Assembly (NCBI GenBank): GCA_037447455.1
Contig: JBBIGQ010000008.1
Span: 27,067-91,066 of the forward strand
Direction of reading: 5' to 3'
DNA: 64,000 bases
Source: BPGX01 sp037447455
GTDB taxonomy: Bacteria > Bacteroidota > Bacteroidia > B-17B0 > Aurantibacillaceae
Positions 1-9,042 of this stretch are shown one piece after another. The notes under the pieces were generated by a model, which ran no database searches, was not told where the DNA came from, and worked only from the letters and a program-made list of their open reading frames with translations. Position numbers and translations under genes: made by a program. Each line of letters begins with the position of its first letter. Within the stretch, counting starts at the first letter, position 1.

Positions 1-131
1 TTCAGTACGGGTGTGTAAAACTGCACAGAATTTTCAGGAATAGAACGTCCTTTGATGATGATGGTTTTGCTTTGAGTATCAAGCTTTAAATAAGGAGTTT
101 TGGGTGTAGCTTCAACTGTGATTTTTTCCAT
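1..131 (-). CDS. SiaC-family regulatory phosphoprotein (DUF1987), partial
   Basis: Reading minus from the ATG at 131 gives 43 codons that run off the left edge. The residues include KGRSIPENSVQFYTPVL, which matches the N-terminal G-x-S-x-PENS-x-x-F signature of SiaC/DUF1987 proteins. In Pseudomonas aeruginosa, SiaC is a small single-domain protein phosphorylated on Thr by the kinase SiaB and dephosphorylated by the phosphatase SiaA; the unphosphorylated form activates the diguanylate cyclase SiaD. The phosphosite lies beyond the window. The gene starts 39 bp after the SiaB-like gene in the same direction, which supports a working kinase/target pair. The family call is firm; the downstream target in this organism is unknown. 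Confidence 0.85.
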   Translation of the reverse strand, partial: MEKITVEATPKTPYLKLDTQSKTIIIKGRSIPENSVQFYTPVL

Positions 132-170
132 AGTGGTTTATTTATGATGGTTAAGAATGAGATTTTTTTG

Positions 171-725
171 TTATGATTTATTAATTATTTTGATTTTGAG
201 AATAAAGAATGAGATATTATTGGCTATAGGTAAAAATTCATAAGCAAGTTTTTCTCCGGATTTGCGAGCTATATCAATGATACCGAGTCCGCCACCACCT
301 TTCATAGAGATTTCACCGTTTGTCAGCACTTGTTTGTAATATTCTTTAAGTTCGTCTTTTGTGAGGTTATTAATGTCATCAATTCTTTGTTTTAAGCCGG
401 CAACATTTGTATTCAGGATATAATTACCTGTGAGTATAGAGTAACCTTCTTGTGTTTTGCCTATCATAAAGATAGCTGATCGGTCTTTACCATTTACGTA
501 AGAGGGTAATTCATCCATGTGATGGTATAAATTTTGTAAACACTCTACGAGAACGTGATATACTTTCTTTTTAATTTTAGGTTCTTCTTGAAAACTTTCT
601 AAGCGGTTTTCCATAATCTGCAGAACAGAAGTTAATAAATCAGAGGTAATATCGCCCTTGAAAGAGAGGATAATCCCCGATTCTTCCATCGCTTGATAAA
701 TAGAGAAAATGTTTTCTAATTTCAT
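171..725 (-). CDS. SiaB-family protein kinase (DUF6272)
   Basis: A 184-residue cytosolic protein without membrane segments. It has a GHKL-type ATP-binding fold: an N-box-like helix around residues 58-70 (VLVECLQNLYHH, with Glu61 and Asn65) and a glycine-rich lid at 143-157 (GGGGLGIIDIARKSG). This is the layout of SiaB-family kinases, which phosphorylate SiaC-type single-domain proteins in partner-switching pathways. The partner siaC gene follows 39 bp downstream. A lipoprotein gene ends 23 bp upstream, so co-transcription with it is possible. No SiaA-type phosphatase or SiaD is adjacent inside the window; a HAMP-SpoIIE phosphatase is encoded at 34192-35967. The family is clear; kinase activity is inferred from the family. 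Confidence 0.8.
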   Translation of the reverse strand: MKLENIFSIYQAMEESGIILSFKGDITSDLLTSVLQIMENRLESFQEEPKIKKKVYHVLVECLQNLYHHMDELPSYVNGKDRSAIFMIGKTQEGYSILTGNYILNTNVAGLKQRIDDINNLTKDELKEYYKQVLTNGEISMKGGGGLGIIDIARKSGEKLAYEFLPIANNISFFILKIKIINKS

Positions 726-748
726 TGCAGATAATGAGATTAATTAGT

Positions 749-1606
749 TTAGTTAAGTGTAATTTCAAACGAGTTCCCATCAACGGTTACAGTGGCTTTA
801 TTATCGCAAGCACCACTGCCATAGTTGATGGTTCTGGTTTTTAATCCATCCGGAGAAAGTGTGATGGTGCCTTGTGTGATGTATTTGCAGTTGCTGGGTT
901 TTATCAGATGATTGATAGTAACACTATAGTATCTGTTTTCACGATTTTTACCCTGAGCAGAACCGTTTACAATGGTGATGACATCATCGGAAGGGTCGTT
1001 GGTATTTTTTGTGTCAACCGAAACAGACCGAGTTGAATTGTAAGTAATAGTCCAGGTTGAAGCCGTACATACAGCATTGTATACATTCACTGTGTATGTG
1101 AACACACCATTGTTATATCCACCGCTTCTGAATACAATGCTATCGGCAGCATAGTTGACGGCACCTAATTTATAGTTAATAAACTGAAGCAGCATAGAAG
1201 AACCTGGTTTTTTAATACCACCGTTTCGGAACGTGATTTTCCATTTACCGGTTCTTGGAACACCATCATACATATAGCCGCCGCAGGTTCCAAAATCGTA
1301 TTCATAGATTGGATCCTGGTGGCCGGTACTACTCCACAAGGTATCACCTGAAACCCATGTTAACGTATCACAGGTTGATAATACTCCTGTAAATCCTTGC
1401 ATCAATCTTGGCGGTGAACTTTTGGTTTTAATAGTCAGATTGGTAGCGGTGGGTCCCACTTGTGCAAATTCTTTTTCACAAATAGAATAATCAATAGCTG
1501 TTTGCGACTCTGTATCTAACTGAGTACTTTGCTCTGACTTTTTACAGGACCATATTATCAGAGAGCAAATACAGAAGATATTTATTTTTGTTTTAATGCA
1601 ATTCAT
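749..1606 (-). CDS. Hypothetical lipoprotein
   Basis: The open frame extends upstream to 1747, but I chose the ATG at 1606 because it begins a lipoprotein signal peptide (MNCIKTKINIFCICSLIIWSC, lipid-modified Cys21 followed by KK) and lies just downstream of a TATATTTG promoter box at 1635-1642. The mature part (about 265 residues) is rich in Thr, Ser, Asn and aromatic residues and looks all-beta. Paired cysteines and a C-terminal YGSGACDNKATVTVDG motif recur in uncharacterised Bacteroidota lipoproteins. No enzyme motif is visible. It is probably surface or periplasm anchored. The SiaB-like kinase gene follows after 23 bp; whether it has any signalling role is unknown. Confidence 0.7.
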   Translation of the reverse strand: MNCIKTKINIFCICSLIIWSCKKSEQSTQLDTESQTAIDYSICEKEFAQVGPTATNLTIKTKSSPPRLMQGFTGVLSTCDTLTWVSGDTLWSSTGHQDPIYEYDFGTCGGYMYDGVPRTGKWKITFRNGGIKKPGSSMLLQFINYKLGAVNYAADSIVFRSGGYNNGVFTYTVNVYNAVCTASTWTITYNSTRSVSVDTKNTNDPSDDVITIVNGSAQGKNRENRYYSVTINHLIKPSNCKYITQGTITLSPDGLKTRTINYGSGACDNKATVTVDGNSFEITLN

Positions 1607-1860
1607 AAAAGGAATGATTAAAGTTAATTTTCGGCAAATATAAATAATAATTTTCTTAAATAAAAATATCTTTTTATGCTCTGTTTTGCTATTAAATAGT
1701 AAGCTTAATAGAAATATACAAAGCAATATAAATTTTTCAAAAGACATTCATTGTCATTGTATCTTTCCAACAATTGACGACCAATATAGCAATAAATCGG
1801 ACTTTTGTTCTTTTATTTAGCAGTGTGTGTTTTCACTGTTTGAATATTGCTCAACTGGGC
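1607..1860. other. Intergenic region (254 bp)
   Basis: AT-rich gap between the M28 peptidase stop and the lipoprotein start. It holds the minus-strand promoter box at 1635-1642. A short CAGTG/CACTG inverted repeat near 1822-1840 is too weak to call a terminator. Upstream codons continue open to 1747 in the lipoprotein frame but are extremely AT-rich and show no homology that I recognise. Confidence 0.5.
1635..1642 (-). promoter_or_regulatory. Bacteroidota -7 box (TATATTTG) for the lipoprotein gene
   Basis: Minus-strand TATATTTG matches the TAnnTTTG consensus of the Bacteroidota primary sigma factor and lies about 29 nt before the ATG at 1606. No convincing -33 TTG is visible. Confidence 0.5.
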
Positions 1861-3081
1861 TTATTTTAAGGTCTTTAGCCAATCATTTAAAAGTCCAAAT
1901 AATTTTTCATAATGAGAAAATTTTAATTGACCGGGCACATCAAAAACATCGTGATAAGCGGTTATATCTCCCAATGTGTATATGAAAAAACTTTTTACGC
2001 CACTTTCTGTAAACCAGTAATGATCGCTGTTTTGTGCTTTGCCTCTTGATTGGATGGAAAGATGGTATCCTTTTTCGGTGTTTAATTTTTTTAATCTTTC
2101 AAAATCTTCTTCAAATACTTTTCCATTAACGACCATAATGCCTTCACTGCCACCACCCATCAAATCAAGGTTAATCAAACATTTAATTCTTTTCAAATCA
2201 AAAAGTGGGTGCTCTACGTAATACTTTGAGCCCAACAATCCGATTTCTTCGCCTGTAAAAAAGTAAAAAGCAACAGAGTACCTGATCGGATATTGTTTGT
2301 AGTATCTCATTAAATCCAGCAATACAGCCACGCCGGAAGCATTGTCATTAGCACCTGGGAAAATAGTCGTATCAATGTTTCCAAGATGATCGTAATGGGC
2401 TGAAAAGACGATAAAAGAGTCGGGATACATTGTTCCGGGAATAAAGGCATAGATATTATCTGTTTTGATATTTTCTATTTTAGAAGATATTTTTAGTTTG
2501 CAGAAAATTTTTTCTTTATGGCTTAAAAGATTTTTCTTTAAGTGCAAAACGCAAAAGTTTTCTTGTTGTGTAGAAGCGGAATGTGTGAGTTTATTTTCTA
2601 ACTGAAGCAGAATATTATGTTCCCGATTTATCCAGTGAATGGAATCATAAAAATTCAAATACCCTGTAAAATCTATACTTGGGGAAGTAGCCGCCGGCAA
2701 AAAATCTATTCCTAATTGTAACACCTGACCATTTATTTCTAAATAGGCAGAATAAATAGTATTTGCTTGAAAGGTAATATCATTTTTGTACTCTTTAAAT
2801 TTGGATTTCAGTAATTCAAAATTTACTTTCTTGGAAAATTGTTTACTTTTTTTTATATACTCTTTTAAGTCATAACCACCATTTTTTTGTATTTCACGAA
2901 TTAAAAACTGTTTGGCTTTTTCTATTCCTTTTTCATAGTGATTGGGATAGTGAGTGTAAGCTCTTCCTGCATACTCTTGGGAACACAGCGTTTTACACAC
3001 TTCAAAAAGATAGGTTTTGTTTTGTGCATAAACAATGCTGATAAAGAAAAATGTATATAGATATCTTACAAACGGATACAT
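1861..3081 (-). CDS. Secreted M28-family zinc metallopeptidase
   Basis: 406 residues with an N-terminal signal peptide ending near Ala19-Gln20 (IVYAQ). The catalytic domain (about 205-406) carries the expected co-catalytic zinc ligands: H229 and D231 in SAHYDHLG, D246 in GANDNASG, the Glu pair E278-E279 in GEEIG, D306 in INLDLMG, and H377 in TAYHDVFD. M28 enzymes of this type are exported aminopeptidases that trim amino-terminal residues from peptides, or glutaminyl-cyclase-like relatives. The Lys-rich region at 50-205 replaces the usual PA insert and is not recognisable. The gene starts 47 bp after nuoN and could be transcribed with the nuo genes, although no functional link is evident. Peptidase class is confident; substrate is unknown. 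Confidence 0.85.
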   Translation of the reverse strand: MYPFVRYLYTFFFISIVYAQNKTYLFEVCKTLCSQEYAGRAYTHYPNHYEKGIEKAKQFLIREIQKNGGYDLKEYIKKSKQFSKKVNFELLKSKFKEYKNDITFQANTIYSAYLEINGQVLQLGIDFLPAATSPSIDFTGYLNFYDSIHWINREHNILLQLENKLTHSASTQQENFCVLHLKKNLLSHKEKIFCKLKISSKIENIKTDNIYAFIPGTMYPDSFIVFSAHYDHLGNIDTTIFPGANDNASGVAVLLDLMRYYKQYPIRYSVAFYFFTGEEIGLLGSKYYVEHPLFDLKRIKCLINLDLMGGGSEGIMVVNGKVFEEDFERLKKLNTEKGYHLSIQSRGKAQNSDHYWFTESGVKSFFIYTLGDITAYHDVFDVPGQLKFSHYEKLFGLLNDWLKTLK

Positions 3082-3128
3082 ATCATCTTAATCTCAACAA
3101 CTCTTTGTTATGCCCAAGACAAAAGTCC

Positions 3129-4517
3129 TTATTTCAAAAAAGTTTGAGCAATACTATCCGGATAAACGCCTGTTATCACCAGTAGCACAATGGATACGAT
3201 AATTAACAACCATTCGTGTGTAGTAATTGTTAGCGGAGTTGCTGTTGGTTTATTTTCTTTTTCAAACAGAAGTAATATCATTTTCAAATAATAAACTATT
3301 CCTAAAACAGAAGCGAGAATAGCCACTATGATCATCCATTTATACGGAGACATCATAAGTGCTGAAAGAATATAATATTTAGCAAAAAAGCCGGCAGTTA
3401 TTGGAATGCCGCCCATAGACAATAATGCAATGATTAATCCAACGGATAAAAAACTTTGTTTATAAAACAATCCTTTCAACACATCTAATGTTTCTTCCTT
3501 TTGTTGTGCTACGATTTGAATGATTGAAAATGCTAAAATACTGGCTACCGAATACGCAAAAGTATAATAAAGCAAGGCATTTAAAGTAGAGGCATTGCGT
3601 ATATCGGCTATCACTAAAAGTAACATAATGGAAGCATGACTGATACTTGAAAATGCCAGTAAACGCTTTGCATTGGTTTGTTTTAATGCAGAAAAATTAG
3701 CAAGTATTAAGGAAAAAACTATTAGCCCGACTACTAATTCAATATAATGTGGATACGCCGGATAAAAATACCACAAAAATAATTTCATGATAGCCACAAA
3801 CACCGATGTTTTTACAATGGTACTCATCAGTGCGGTTATGACAATTGGGGACCCTTCATACACATCGGGTGTCCAGAAATGAAATGGTGCTATAGATACT
3901 TTGAAAGCCAGCGCAATAAAAATCATGAGTATGCCGGCATAAGCGTAAGATGGAACTTGATCAGTAGTTAATACCTGATAAATCTCTTTTAAATCAAAAC
4001 TCCCTGAAAGTCCATAAAGCAATGCAATTCCAAATAATAAAAAACCAGAAGCAAAAGAACCCATAATTAAATATTTAAAACCCGCTTCATTGGATAATAT
4101 ATTTTTTTTATTGCTGGCAGCTAAGACATATAAAGGAATACTCAATATTTCTACTCCTAAAAATAACGTCACCAGATTATTAAAAGCCACCAACAGTAAA
4201 GCACCTATCAGCGAAAACAATACTAACGAAGTATGTTCTACCAAACTTGTTTCGCTCTTAAAGTAAGTATTTGCCATCAAAAACCATAAAAACACAGTTA
4301 GTAGCAATACCGAAGAAAAAGCCAATGCTACTTTATCAAATAATAGCATGTTATCGGAATACTTCCATGAAAAAGTATGATTCCACTCCTGAATATTAAA
4401 GAAAAAAGATATGGCAATTCCAAGTAAACTTAATGGATACAATACTTTCTTAAAATTAAAGATCTCAGATAAAAAAGCCACTATACCAGTTGATAATATT
4501 GTAATCAGAGCGCCCAT
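3129..4517 (-). CDS. nuoN: NADH-quinone oxidoreductase subunit N
   Basis: A 462-residue polytopic membrane protein, one of the three antiporter-like proton-pumping subunits of respiratory complex I. About 14 hydrophobic segments are visible. Family features include LGVEILSIPLYVLAA in TM5, with its conserved Glu, FKVSIAPFHFWTPDVYEG with the key Lys of TM7, and KRLLAFSSISHAS in the TM8 discontinuous helix. Length is normal for the family. It is the last gene of the nuoJKLMN run and starts 33 bp after nuoM. Complex I couples NADH oxidation and quinone reduction to proton export at the inner membrane. Confidence 0.95.
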   Translation of the reverse strand: MGALITILSTGIVAFLSEIFNFKKVLYPLSLLGIAISFFFNIQEWNHTFSWKYSDNMLLFDKVALAFSSVLLLTVFLWFLMANTYFKSETSLVEHTSLVLFSLIGALLLVAFNNLVTLFLGVEILSIPLYVLAASNKKNILSNEAGFKYLIMGSFASGFLLFGIALLYGLSGSFDLKEIYQVLTTDQVPSYAYAGILMIFIALAFKVSIAPFHFWTPDVYEGSPIVITALMSTIVKTSVFVAIMKLFLWYFYPAYPHYIELVVGLIVFSLILANFSALKQTNAKRLLAFSSISHASIMLLLVIADIRNASTLNALLYYTFAYSVASILAFSIIQIVAQQKEETLDVLKGLFYKQSFLSVGLIIALLSMGGIPITAGFFAKYYILSALMMSPYKWMIIVAILASVLGIVYYLKMILLLFEKENKPTATPLTITTHEWLLIIVSIVLLVITGVYPDSIAQTFLK

Positions 4518-4550
4518 ATTTTATAATTTTCAATTAAAAAATGTTACATA

Positions 4551-6017
4551 TTACTTGAATAATATGCTGATGTTATTAGAAGTAAAAATGCTTAATGCTT
4601 GTGGGTATATCCCCAAAAAGAGAATAAAAAATACAATTAAAAATAAACTCCACTTGTCTTTTTTATCCAGACCCCCAAAAGTAAAATTCGTTTTTACAAT
4701 ATCTCCCAACATTATTTTTTGGTAACTTCTCAACATATACACTGCACCTAATATAACAGATAGCCCGGCAACAGCCGACCACATCAGGGATTTTTGAGCA
4801 AGTCCGGTCAATATTAAAAATTCACCTGCAAAACCATGTGTTAAAGGCAATGCAATGGAGCCTAAAAGGATAATTAAAAATAAATTAGAAAATTGCCCGT
4901 TCAGGTTGCGAATACCACCTAATTTGCCAATTTCACGCGTACCCGTATGTTTTTCAAATAAATGCACGACATAAAATAATCCGGTTACATAAACCCCATG
5001 TGCAAACATTTGTATAGCCGCACCGTCCATTCCCTGTCTGGTATTGGATAAAATGCCTGCTGCGATTAAACCAACGTGAGCCATCGAAGCGTATGCTAAT
5101 AATTTCTTGAAGTCCGTTTGAACCAAGGCCGATAACGATGCATAAAGCACACCAGTGATAGCCAGTATTACAACAAGATTTTGCCATTGTGCTACTGCAT
5201 TGGGCACTACAGGTACAAGCCAGAATAGAAGCCCATACAAACCCATTTTCAACATTAGGCCTGATAAGAGTATTGTCCCTTGTATAGGCATATTGGTATA
5301 GGTGTCTGGTTGCCATGAGTGCAATGGAAAAACAGGTACTTTCACTGCAAATCCAATAAACAACATCCAGAAAACTACACTTTGTTGAAGTGGTGTTAAT
5401 AATTTACCTGCCTGATAAAAGTCCAACATATCCCACGAGCGAATCCCTTTCTCATTTAATAGAGCCGTATGATGATATAAATAAATAAACCCGGCCAGCA
5501 TAAATAAAGAACCAATAAATGTGTATAGAAAAAACTTTAATGTAATTTCTTCTTTTCCACTTTCTCCCCACATCAAACCTATTAGGTATATTGGAATTAA
5601 TGACAATTCCCAAAACACATAAAAAGAAAAAGCATCTTTTGTCAAAAATACACCCATCATGGCCATTTGCATAAGCAGGGCTAATGCATAAAAAAGATAC
5701 GGCTTCTCATGGTATTGAGAAGGTTCTACAGATAAAAACACTACCACAACTACCAGGGCATTCAACAAAGCCAAAATTAAAGACACCCCTGTAACATGTA
5801 AGTGCCAGTGGGCATTTATGACGGTCATCCATAAATAATCTACTTTCAGTAAATAGTCTGTATGTTGAGAAAAATTCAAAGCGTATGCAATCAGTGCTAT
5901 TAAAAATTCTGTACCTGCAAAAAACAAAGCCAGCCTTCTGGCATTCTCTCTAAAAGAAGGCATTAGTAAAAGTAAAAAACCAACTAATGGAAATAAAATC
6001 AATAAATTCCCAATCAT
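4551..6017 (-). CDS. nuoM: NADH-quinone oxidoreductase subunit M
   Basis: A 488-residue antiporter-like proton-pumping subunit of complex I. Visible landmarks are FYVFWELSLIPIYLIGLMWG with the conserved TM5 Glu, FAVKVPVFPLHSWQPDTYT with the TM7 Lys, and DFKKLLAYASMAHVG in the TM8 broken helix. The pattern of hydrophobic segments and the length fit NuoM rather than NuoL or NuoN. It begins 59 bp after nuoL and is followed by nuoN. No substitution of a key charged residue was noticed. Confidence 0.95.
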   Translation of the reverse strand: MIGNLLILFPLVGFLLLLMPSFRENARRLALFFAGTEFLIALIAYALNFSQHTDYLLKVDYLWMTVINAHWHLHVTGVSLILALLNALVVVVVFLSVEPSQYHEKPYLFYALALLMQMAMMGVFLTKDAFSFYVFWELSLIPIYLIGLMWGESGKEEITLKFFLYTFIGSLFMLAGFIYLYHHTALLNEKGIRSWDMLDFYQAGKLLTPLQQSVVFWMLFIGFAVKVPVFPLHSWQPDTYTNMPIQGTILLSGLMLKMGLYGLLFWLVPVVPNAVAQWQNLVVILAITGVLYASLSALVQTDFKKLLAYASMAHVGLIAAGILSNTRQGMDGAAIQMFAHGVYVTGLFYVVHLFEKHTGTREIGKLGGIRNLNGQFSNLFLIILLGSIALPLTHGFAGEFLILTGLAQKSLMWSAVAGLSVILGAVYMLRSYQKIMLGDIVKTNFTFGGLDKKDKWSLFLIVFFILFLGIYPQALSIFTSNNISILFK

Positions 6018-6076
6018 AAATTATCTTTTAGTAGTTTAATTTTAATGTTAATTAAATCAACATTCATTTCAGTAAA

Positions 6077-7957
6077 TTATCTCATTAAAATAAAAAGAAT
6101 AATAATTCCAAGCGTCATTGCCATGATGTAATAAGCGATATTTCCTATGTGAATTTTTCTCATCCAATGACCTAAAAAGAGAATAGTATTACCTGTTCCG
6201 TCCACTAAACCATCTAACACTATTTTATCAAAAAAGCGGTAACATACTTTACCTGTAAAATCTATTGGTTGGCGAACAATTGCTTCGTATAACTCATCTA
6301 CATAAAACTTATGATAAATAATTTTTTGCCACCATTTTAATTCTTTTTCATCGTTGACAGGTAGCATACCGTTTACGACAAATAGCTGATAAGCAAAATA
6401 AATGCTGGCAAGTGCTCCGGCCACTGCAATACCCATCAGTATCCATTCTGTATTATGACTTAATCCCAGATACGACTTCATTACAATGACCTTATCCAAA
6501 TAACTGCTTATCCAGTTTTGAGCACCTAAAAGTTCAGGAAGCCCTAACAAACCACCAATAGCACTTAATACAGCAAGAATTATGAGCGGAACCGTCATGA
6601 CAGAAGGCGACTCATGTAAATGTTTGTAGGTTTCACTACCGCCTCTGAAATATCCCCAAAAAGTTAAAAACAACATTCTGAACATATAGAATGCAGTAAG
6701 CATTGAAGCCACTACACCTATGAGCCATAACAATTTATTGTGCTCGTACACATGGGCTAAAATTTCATCTTTACTGAAAAAACCAGAAAAGGGAGGTATA
6801 CCACTAATAGCAATAGTAGCTATAAGCATTGTATAGTAAGTCATCGGAATTTTTTTATTCAATCCTCCCATTTTCCGAATGTCCTGTTCGCCACCCATGG
6901 CATGAATGACTGAGCCTGCCCCTAAAAACAAAAGTGCTTTAAAGAAAGCATGAGTGATTACATGAAATACAGAAGAACTATAAGCACCTGCCCCAAGTCC
7001 TAAAAACATCAATCCTAGTTGAGACACAGTAGAATAGGCAAGAATTTTTTTGATGTCAAACTGTAAGGTAGCAATGATAGCAGCCCACAATGCGGTAATC
7101 CCCCCAATCGTACCTACGATTGCCATAGATGTTTCGGATAGGGAAAAGAAAATATTAGAACGGACCACCATGTATATGCCTGCTGTTACCATCGTAGCTG
7201 CATGAATCAAGGCCGAAACGGGCGTTGGTCCGGCCATGGCATCCGGCAGCCAAGTATACAAAGGAATTTGTGCACTCTTTCCGGTGGCGCCTAAAAACAA
7301 AAGCAAGGCAATTAAAGTTACAGTGCTAGAATAAGTAACTACTCCCGGTTTTAGCAAATCTGTATAATTTAATGAACCATAATTTTTAAACATGAAGACC
7401 ATGGCTAATAAAAATCCAAGATCTCCTATTCTGTTCATAATAAATGCCTTCTTGGCTGCATTATTGTATTCCTGATTTTTGAACCAAAAACCAATCAGTA
7501 AATAAGAACATAATCCTACCCCTTCCCAGCCAACAAACATGCTTACATAACTATTGCCAAGCACCAGTATAAGCATGAAAAAAACAAACAGATTAAGATA
7601 AGAAAAATAGCGGCTATATCCATCATCGTTATGCATATACCCTATGGAATAAATATGTATTAAAAAACCTACCCCTGTAATGACCAAAATGTATAGAGAT
7701 GACAAACAATCTAGCCAAAACCCCATTGGAACATCTAACATTCCGCTTACTATCCATCTATAATACTCTGCATTTAATATTCTTCCGGGAACAGATTGTA
7801 AATGCACAAAAGCAACAATCGATAGCACAAACGAAAGACCAACAGAACCACTTGCGATATAACCAACCAAGGATTGGGACAAATTTTTCCCGTAAATTCC
7901 ATTCAGAATACTGCCCAATAGAGGAAGCAGAACAATACTTAATAATACTATTTCCAT
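6077..7957 (-). CDS. nuoL: NADH-quinone oxidoreductase subunit L
   Basis: A 626-residue subunit, the longest antiporter-like member of complex I and the one with the long lateral helix. Landmarks are FVGWEGVGLCSYLLIGFW (TM5 Glu), GKSAQIPLYTWLPDAMAGPT (TM7 Lys), ALIHAATMVTAGIYM, and DIKKILAYSTVSQLGLM. The C-terminal amphipathic stretch and final transmembrane segment (about 540-626) are present, so it is not truncated. It starts 3 bp after nuoK, indicating tight co-translation. A Cys-free lid or other peculiarity was not seen. Confidence 0.95.
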   Translation of the reverse strand: MEIVLLSIVLLPLLGSILNGIYGKNLSQSLVGYIASGSVGLSFVLSIVAFVHLQSVPGRILNAEYYRWIVSGMLDVPMGFWLDCLSSLYILVITGVGFLIHIYSIGYMHNDDGYSRYFSYLNLFVFFMLILVLGNSYVSMFVGWEGVGLCSYLLIGFWFKNQEYNNAAKKAFIMNRIGDLGFLLAMVFMFKNYGSLNYTDLLKPGVVTYSSTVTLIALLLFLGATGKSAQIPLYTWLPDAMAGPTPVSALIHAATMVTAGIYMVVRSNIFFSLSETSMAIVGTIGGITALWAAIIATLQFDIKKILAYSTVSQLGLMFLGLGAGAYSSSVFHVITHAFFKALLFLGAGSVIHAMGGEQDIRKMGGLNKKIPMTYYTMLIATIAISGIPPFSGFFSKDEILAHVYEHNKLLWLIGVVASMLTAFYMFRMLFLTFWGYFRGGSETYKHLHESPSVMTVPLIILAVLSAIGGLLGLPELLGAQNWISSYLDKVIVMKSYLGLSHNTEWILMGIAVAGALASIYFAYQLFVVNGMLPVNDEKELKWWQKIIYHKFYVDELYEAIVRQPIDFTGKVCYRFFDKIVLDGLVDGTGNTILFLGHWMRKIHIGNIAYYIMAMTLGIIILFILMR

Positions 7958-7960
7958 AAT

Positions 7961-8272
7961 TTAATCCTTTAAATTACTTAATAAATTGGTATCAATACTT
8001 TTGATGTTTCTGTATATCATCGTCAGAATGGCCAGTCCAACCGAAACTTCTGCAGCCGCTACCGTCATTACAAAGAATACAAATACCTGTCCCGAAGCAT
8101 TTTGATGTAAAGTAGAAAAAGCCACCAGAAGAATATTGATCGCATTGAGCATCAATTCAATACACATAAAAATAACGATGCTGTTTCGCCGTGCCATCAC
8201 ACCAATAGCACCAATGGTAAAAAGCACAGTACTTAATAAAATAAAGTAATCAATAGGTATTCCGTTTATCAT
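7961..8272 (-). CDS. nuoK: NADH-quinone oxidoreductase subunit K
   Basis: A 103-residue protein with three transmembrane helices, the standard size for NuoK. The motif FMCIELMLNAINILLVAF carries the conserved membrane Glu, and FFVMTVAAAEVSVGLAI carries the second. These acidic residues form part of the proton path between the quinone site and the antiporter subunits. It is preceded by nuoJ (23 bp gap) and followed by nuoL (3 bp gap). Confidence 0.95.
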   Translation of the reverse strand: MINGIPIDYFILLSTVLFTIGAIGVMARRNSIVIFMCIELMLNAINILLVAFSTLHQNASGQVFVFFVMTVAAAEVSVGLAILTMIYRNIKSIDTNLLSNLKD

Positions 8273-8295
8273 AATTAGTGAATTGACGCGTTGAA

Positions 8296-8808
8296 TTATT
8301 GAATGTTTTTCTTTCCCATCATTACAGCCCCTGCCATTGCTGCCAGCAAAAGTACTGTAATGATTTCAAAAGGAAATAGAAACTCTGTAAATAAAACCTT
8401 TCCTAAACTTTGTATCCATCCTACAGTAGAAGTACCATAAAATGTTTTATCTGTACTTTCAGTATTTTTCAAAAGTCCTGTTAATACTAATAAAAACATA
8501 CCACCAATACTACCCGCTAAAACTTTGGTTAAAACAGTTCTTTGGGGCTCTGTGTCCTGATTTAAATTCATCAACATAATCACGAATAAAAAAAGCACCA
8601 TAATAGCACCCGCATACACCACAATATTTACAACAGCAAGAAATTGTGCGTCTAATAACAAATATATCCCTGAAATAGAAAAAAAACTCATAATCAAATA
8701 TAACACACTATTGACAGGACTACGGCTAAATACTACCATCAAACTAAATAGTACTGACAAAAATGAAAGAATACCAAATAACCATTGATGAACAGATAAA
8801 CCGAACAT
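8296..8808 (-). CDS. nuoJ: NADH-quinone oxidoreductase subunit J
   Basis: About 170 residues with five predicted membrane segments; the family signature VVNIVVYAGAIMVLFLFVIM lies near residues 51-70. The frame is open to a TTG at 8838, but that codon lies upstream of the TACATTTG promoter box at 8825-8832, so the ATG at 8808 (MFGLSVHQWLFG) is the better start. NuoJ is the first gene of this run. No nuoI or other matrix-arm gene lies upstream: the next gene is an unrelated lipoprotein. This means the membrane module nuoJKLMN is encoded apart from the rest of complex I. Confidence 0.93.
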   Translation of the reverse strand: MFGLSVHQWLFGILSFLSVLFSLMVVFSRSPVNSVLYLIMSFFSISGIYLLLDAQFLAVVNIVVYAGAIMVLFLFVIMLMNLNQDTEPQRTVLTKVLAGSIGGMFLLVLTGLLKNTESTDKTFYGTSTVGWIQSLGKVLFTEFLFPFEIITVLLLAAMAGAVMMGKKNIQ

Positions 8809-8824
8809 TTTGTTTTTTGAGTGG

Positions 8825-8832
8825 CAAATGTA
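8825..8832 (-). promoter_or_regulatory. -7 box (TACATTTG) for nuoJKLMN
   Basis: Exact TAnnTTTG match on the minus strand, 17 bp upstream of the nuoJ ATG at 8808. It implies a short leader and decides the start codon against the upstream TTG at 8838. Confidence 0.6.
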
Positions 8833-9042
8833 ACTCAAAATTTCTTAATCAGAATAAAAAAATCACAGCAAAATTCATTATTTCAAATAGAATTTTTGTA
8901 GTTCAATGCCTTTTCTTATATAATGAAAGAACATAACAATGCTAAATTTTTCTCTGTAAGAAATGTCTTATGAAAGAGGAACTTTTTCTTACTCAAAATA
9001 AAAAGTTCTTCTTAAACAACATAAAACTGATAAAAAACAAAA
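8833..9042. other. Intergenic region between nuoJ and the TPR lipoprotein
   Basis: No coding potential was recognised. It contains an inverted repeat GAACTTTTT (8979-8987) / AAAAAGTTC (9000-9008) with a 12-nt spacer. The repeat lacks a following T-run on either strand, so its role is unclear. The terminator of the lipoprotein gene lies at the right end. Confidence 0.4.

Noticed and set aside
8809..8838. TTG start that would extend NuoJ by ten residues
   Set aside because: The promoter box at 8825-8832 lies inside the extension and family members begin near the ATG at 8808.
8979..9008. Inverted repeat GAACTTTTT/AAAAAGTTC as a terminator
   Set aside because: No T-run follows on either strand and no gene ends next to it; left as an unexplained repeat in an intergenic region.
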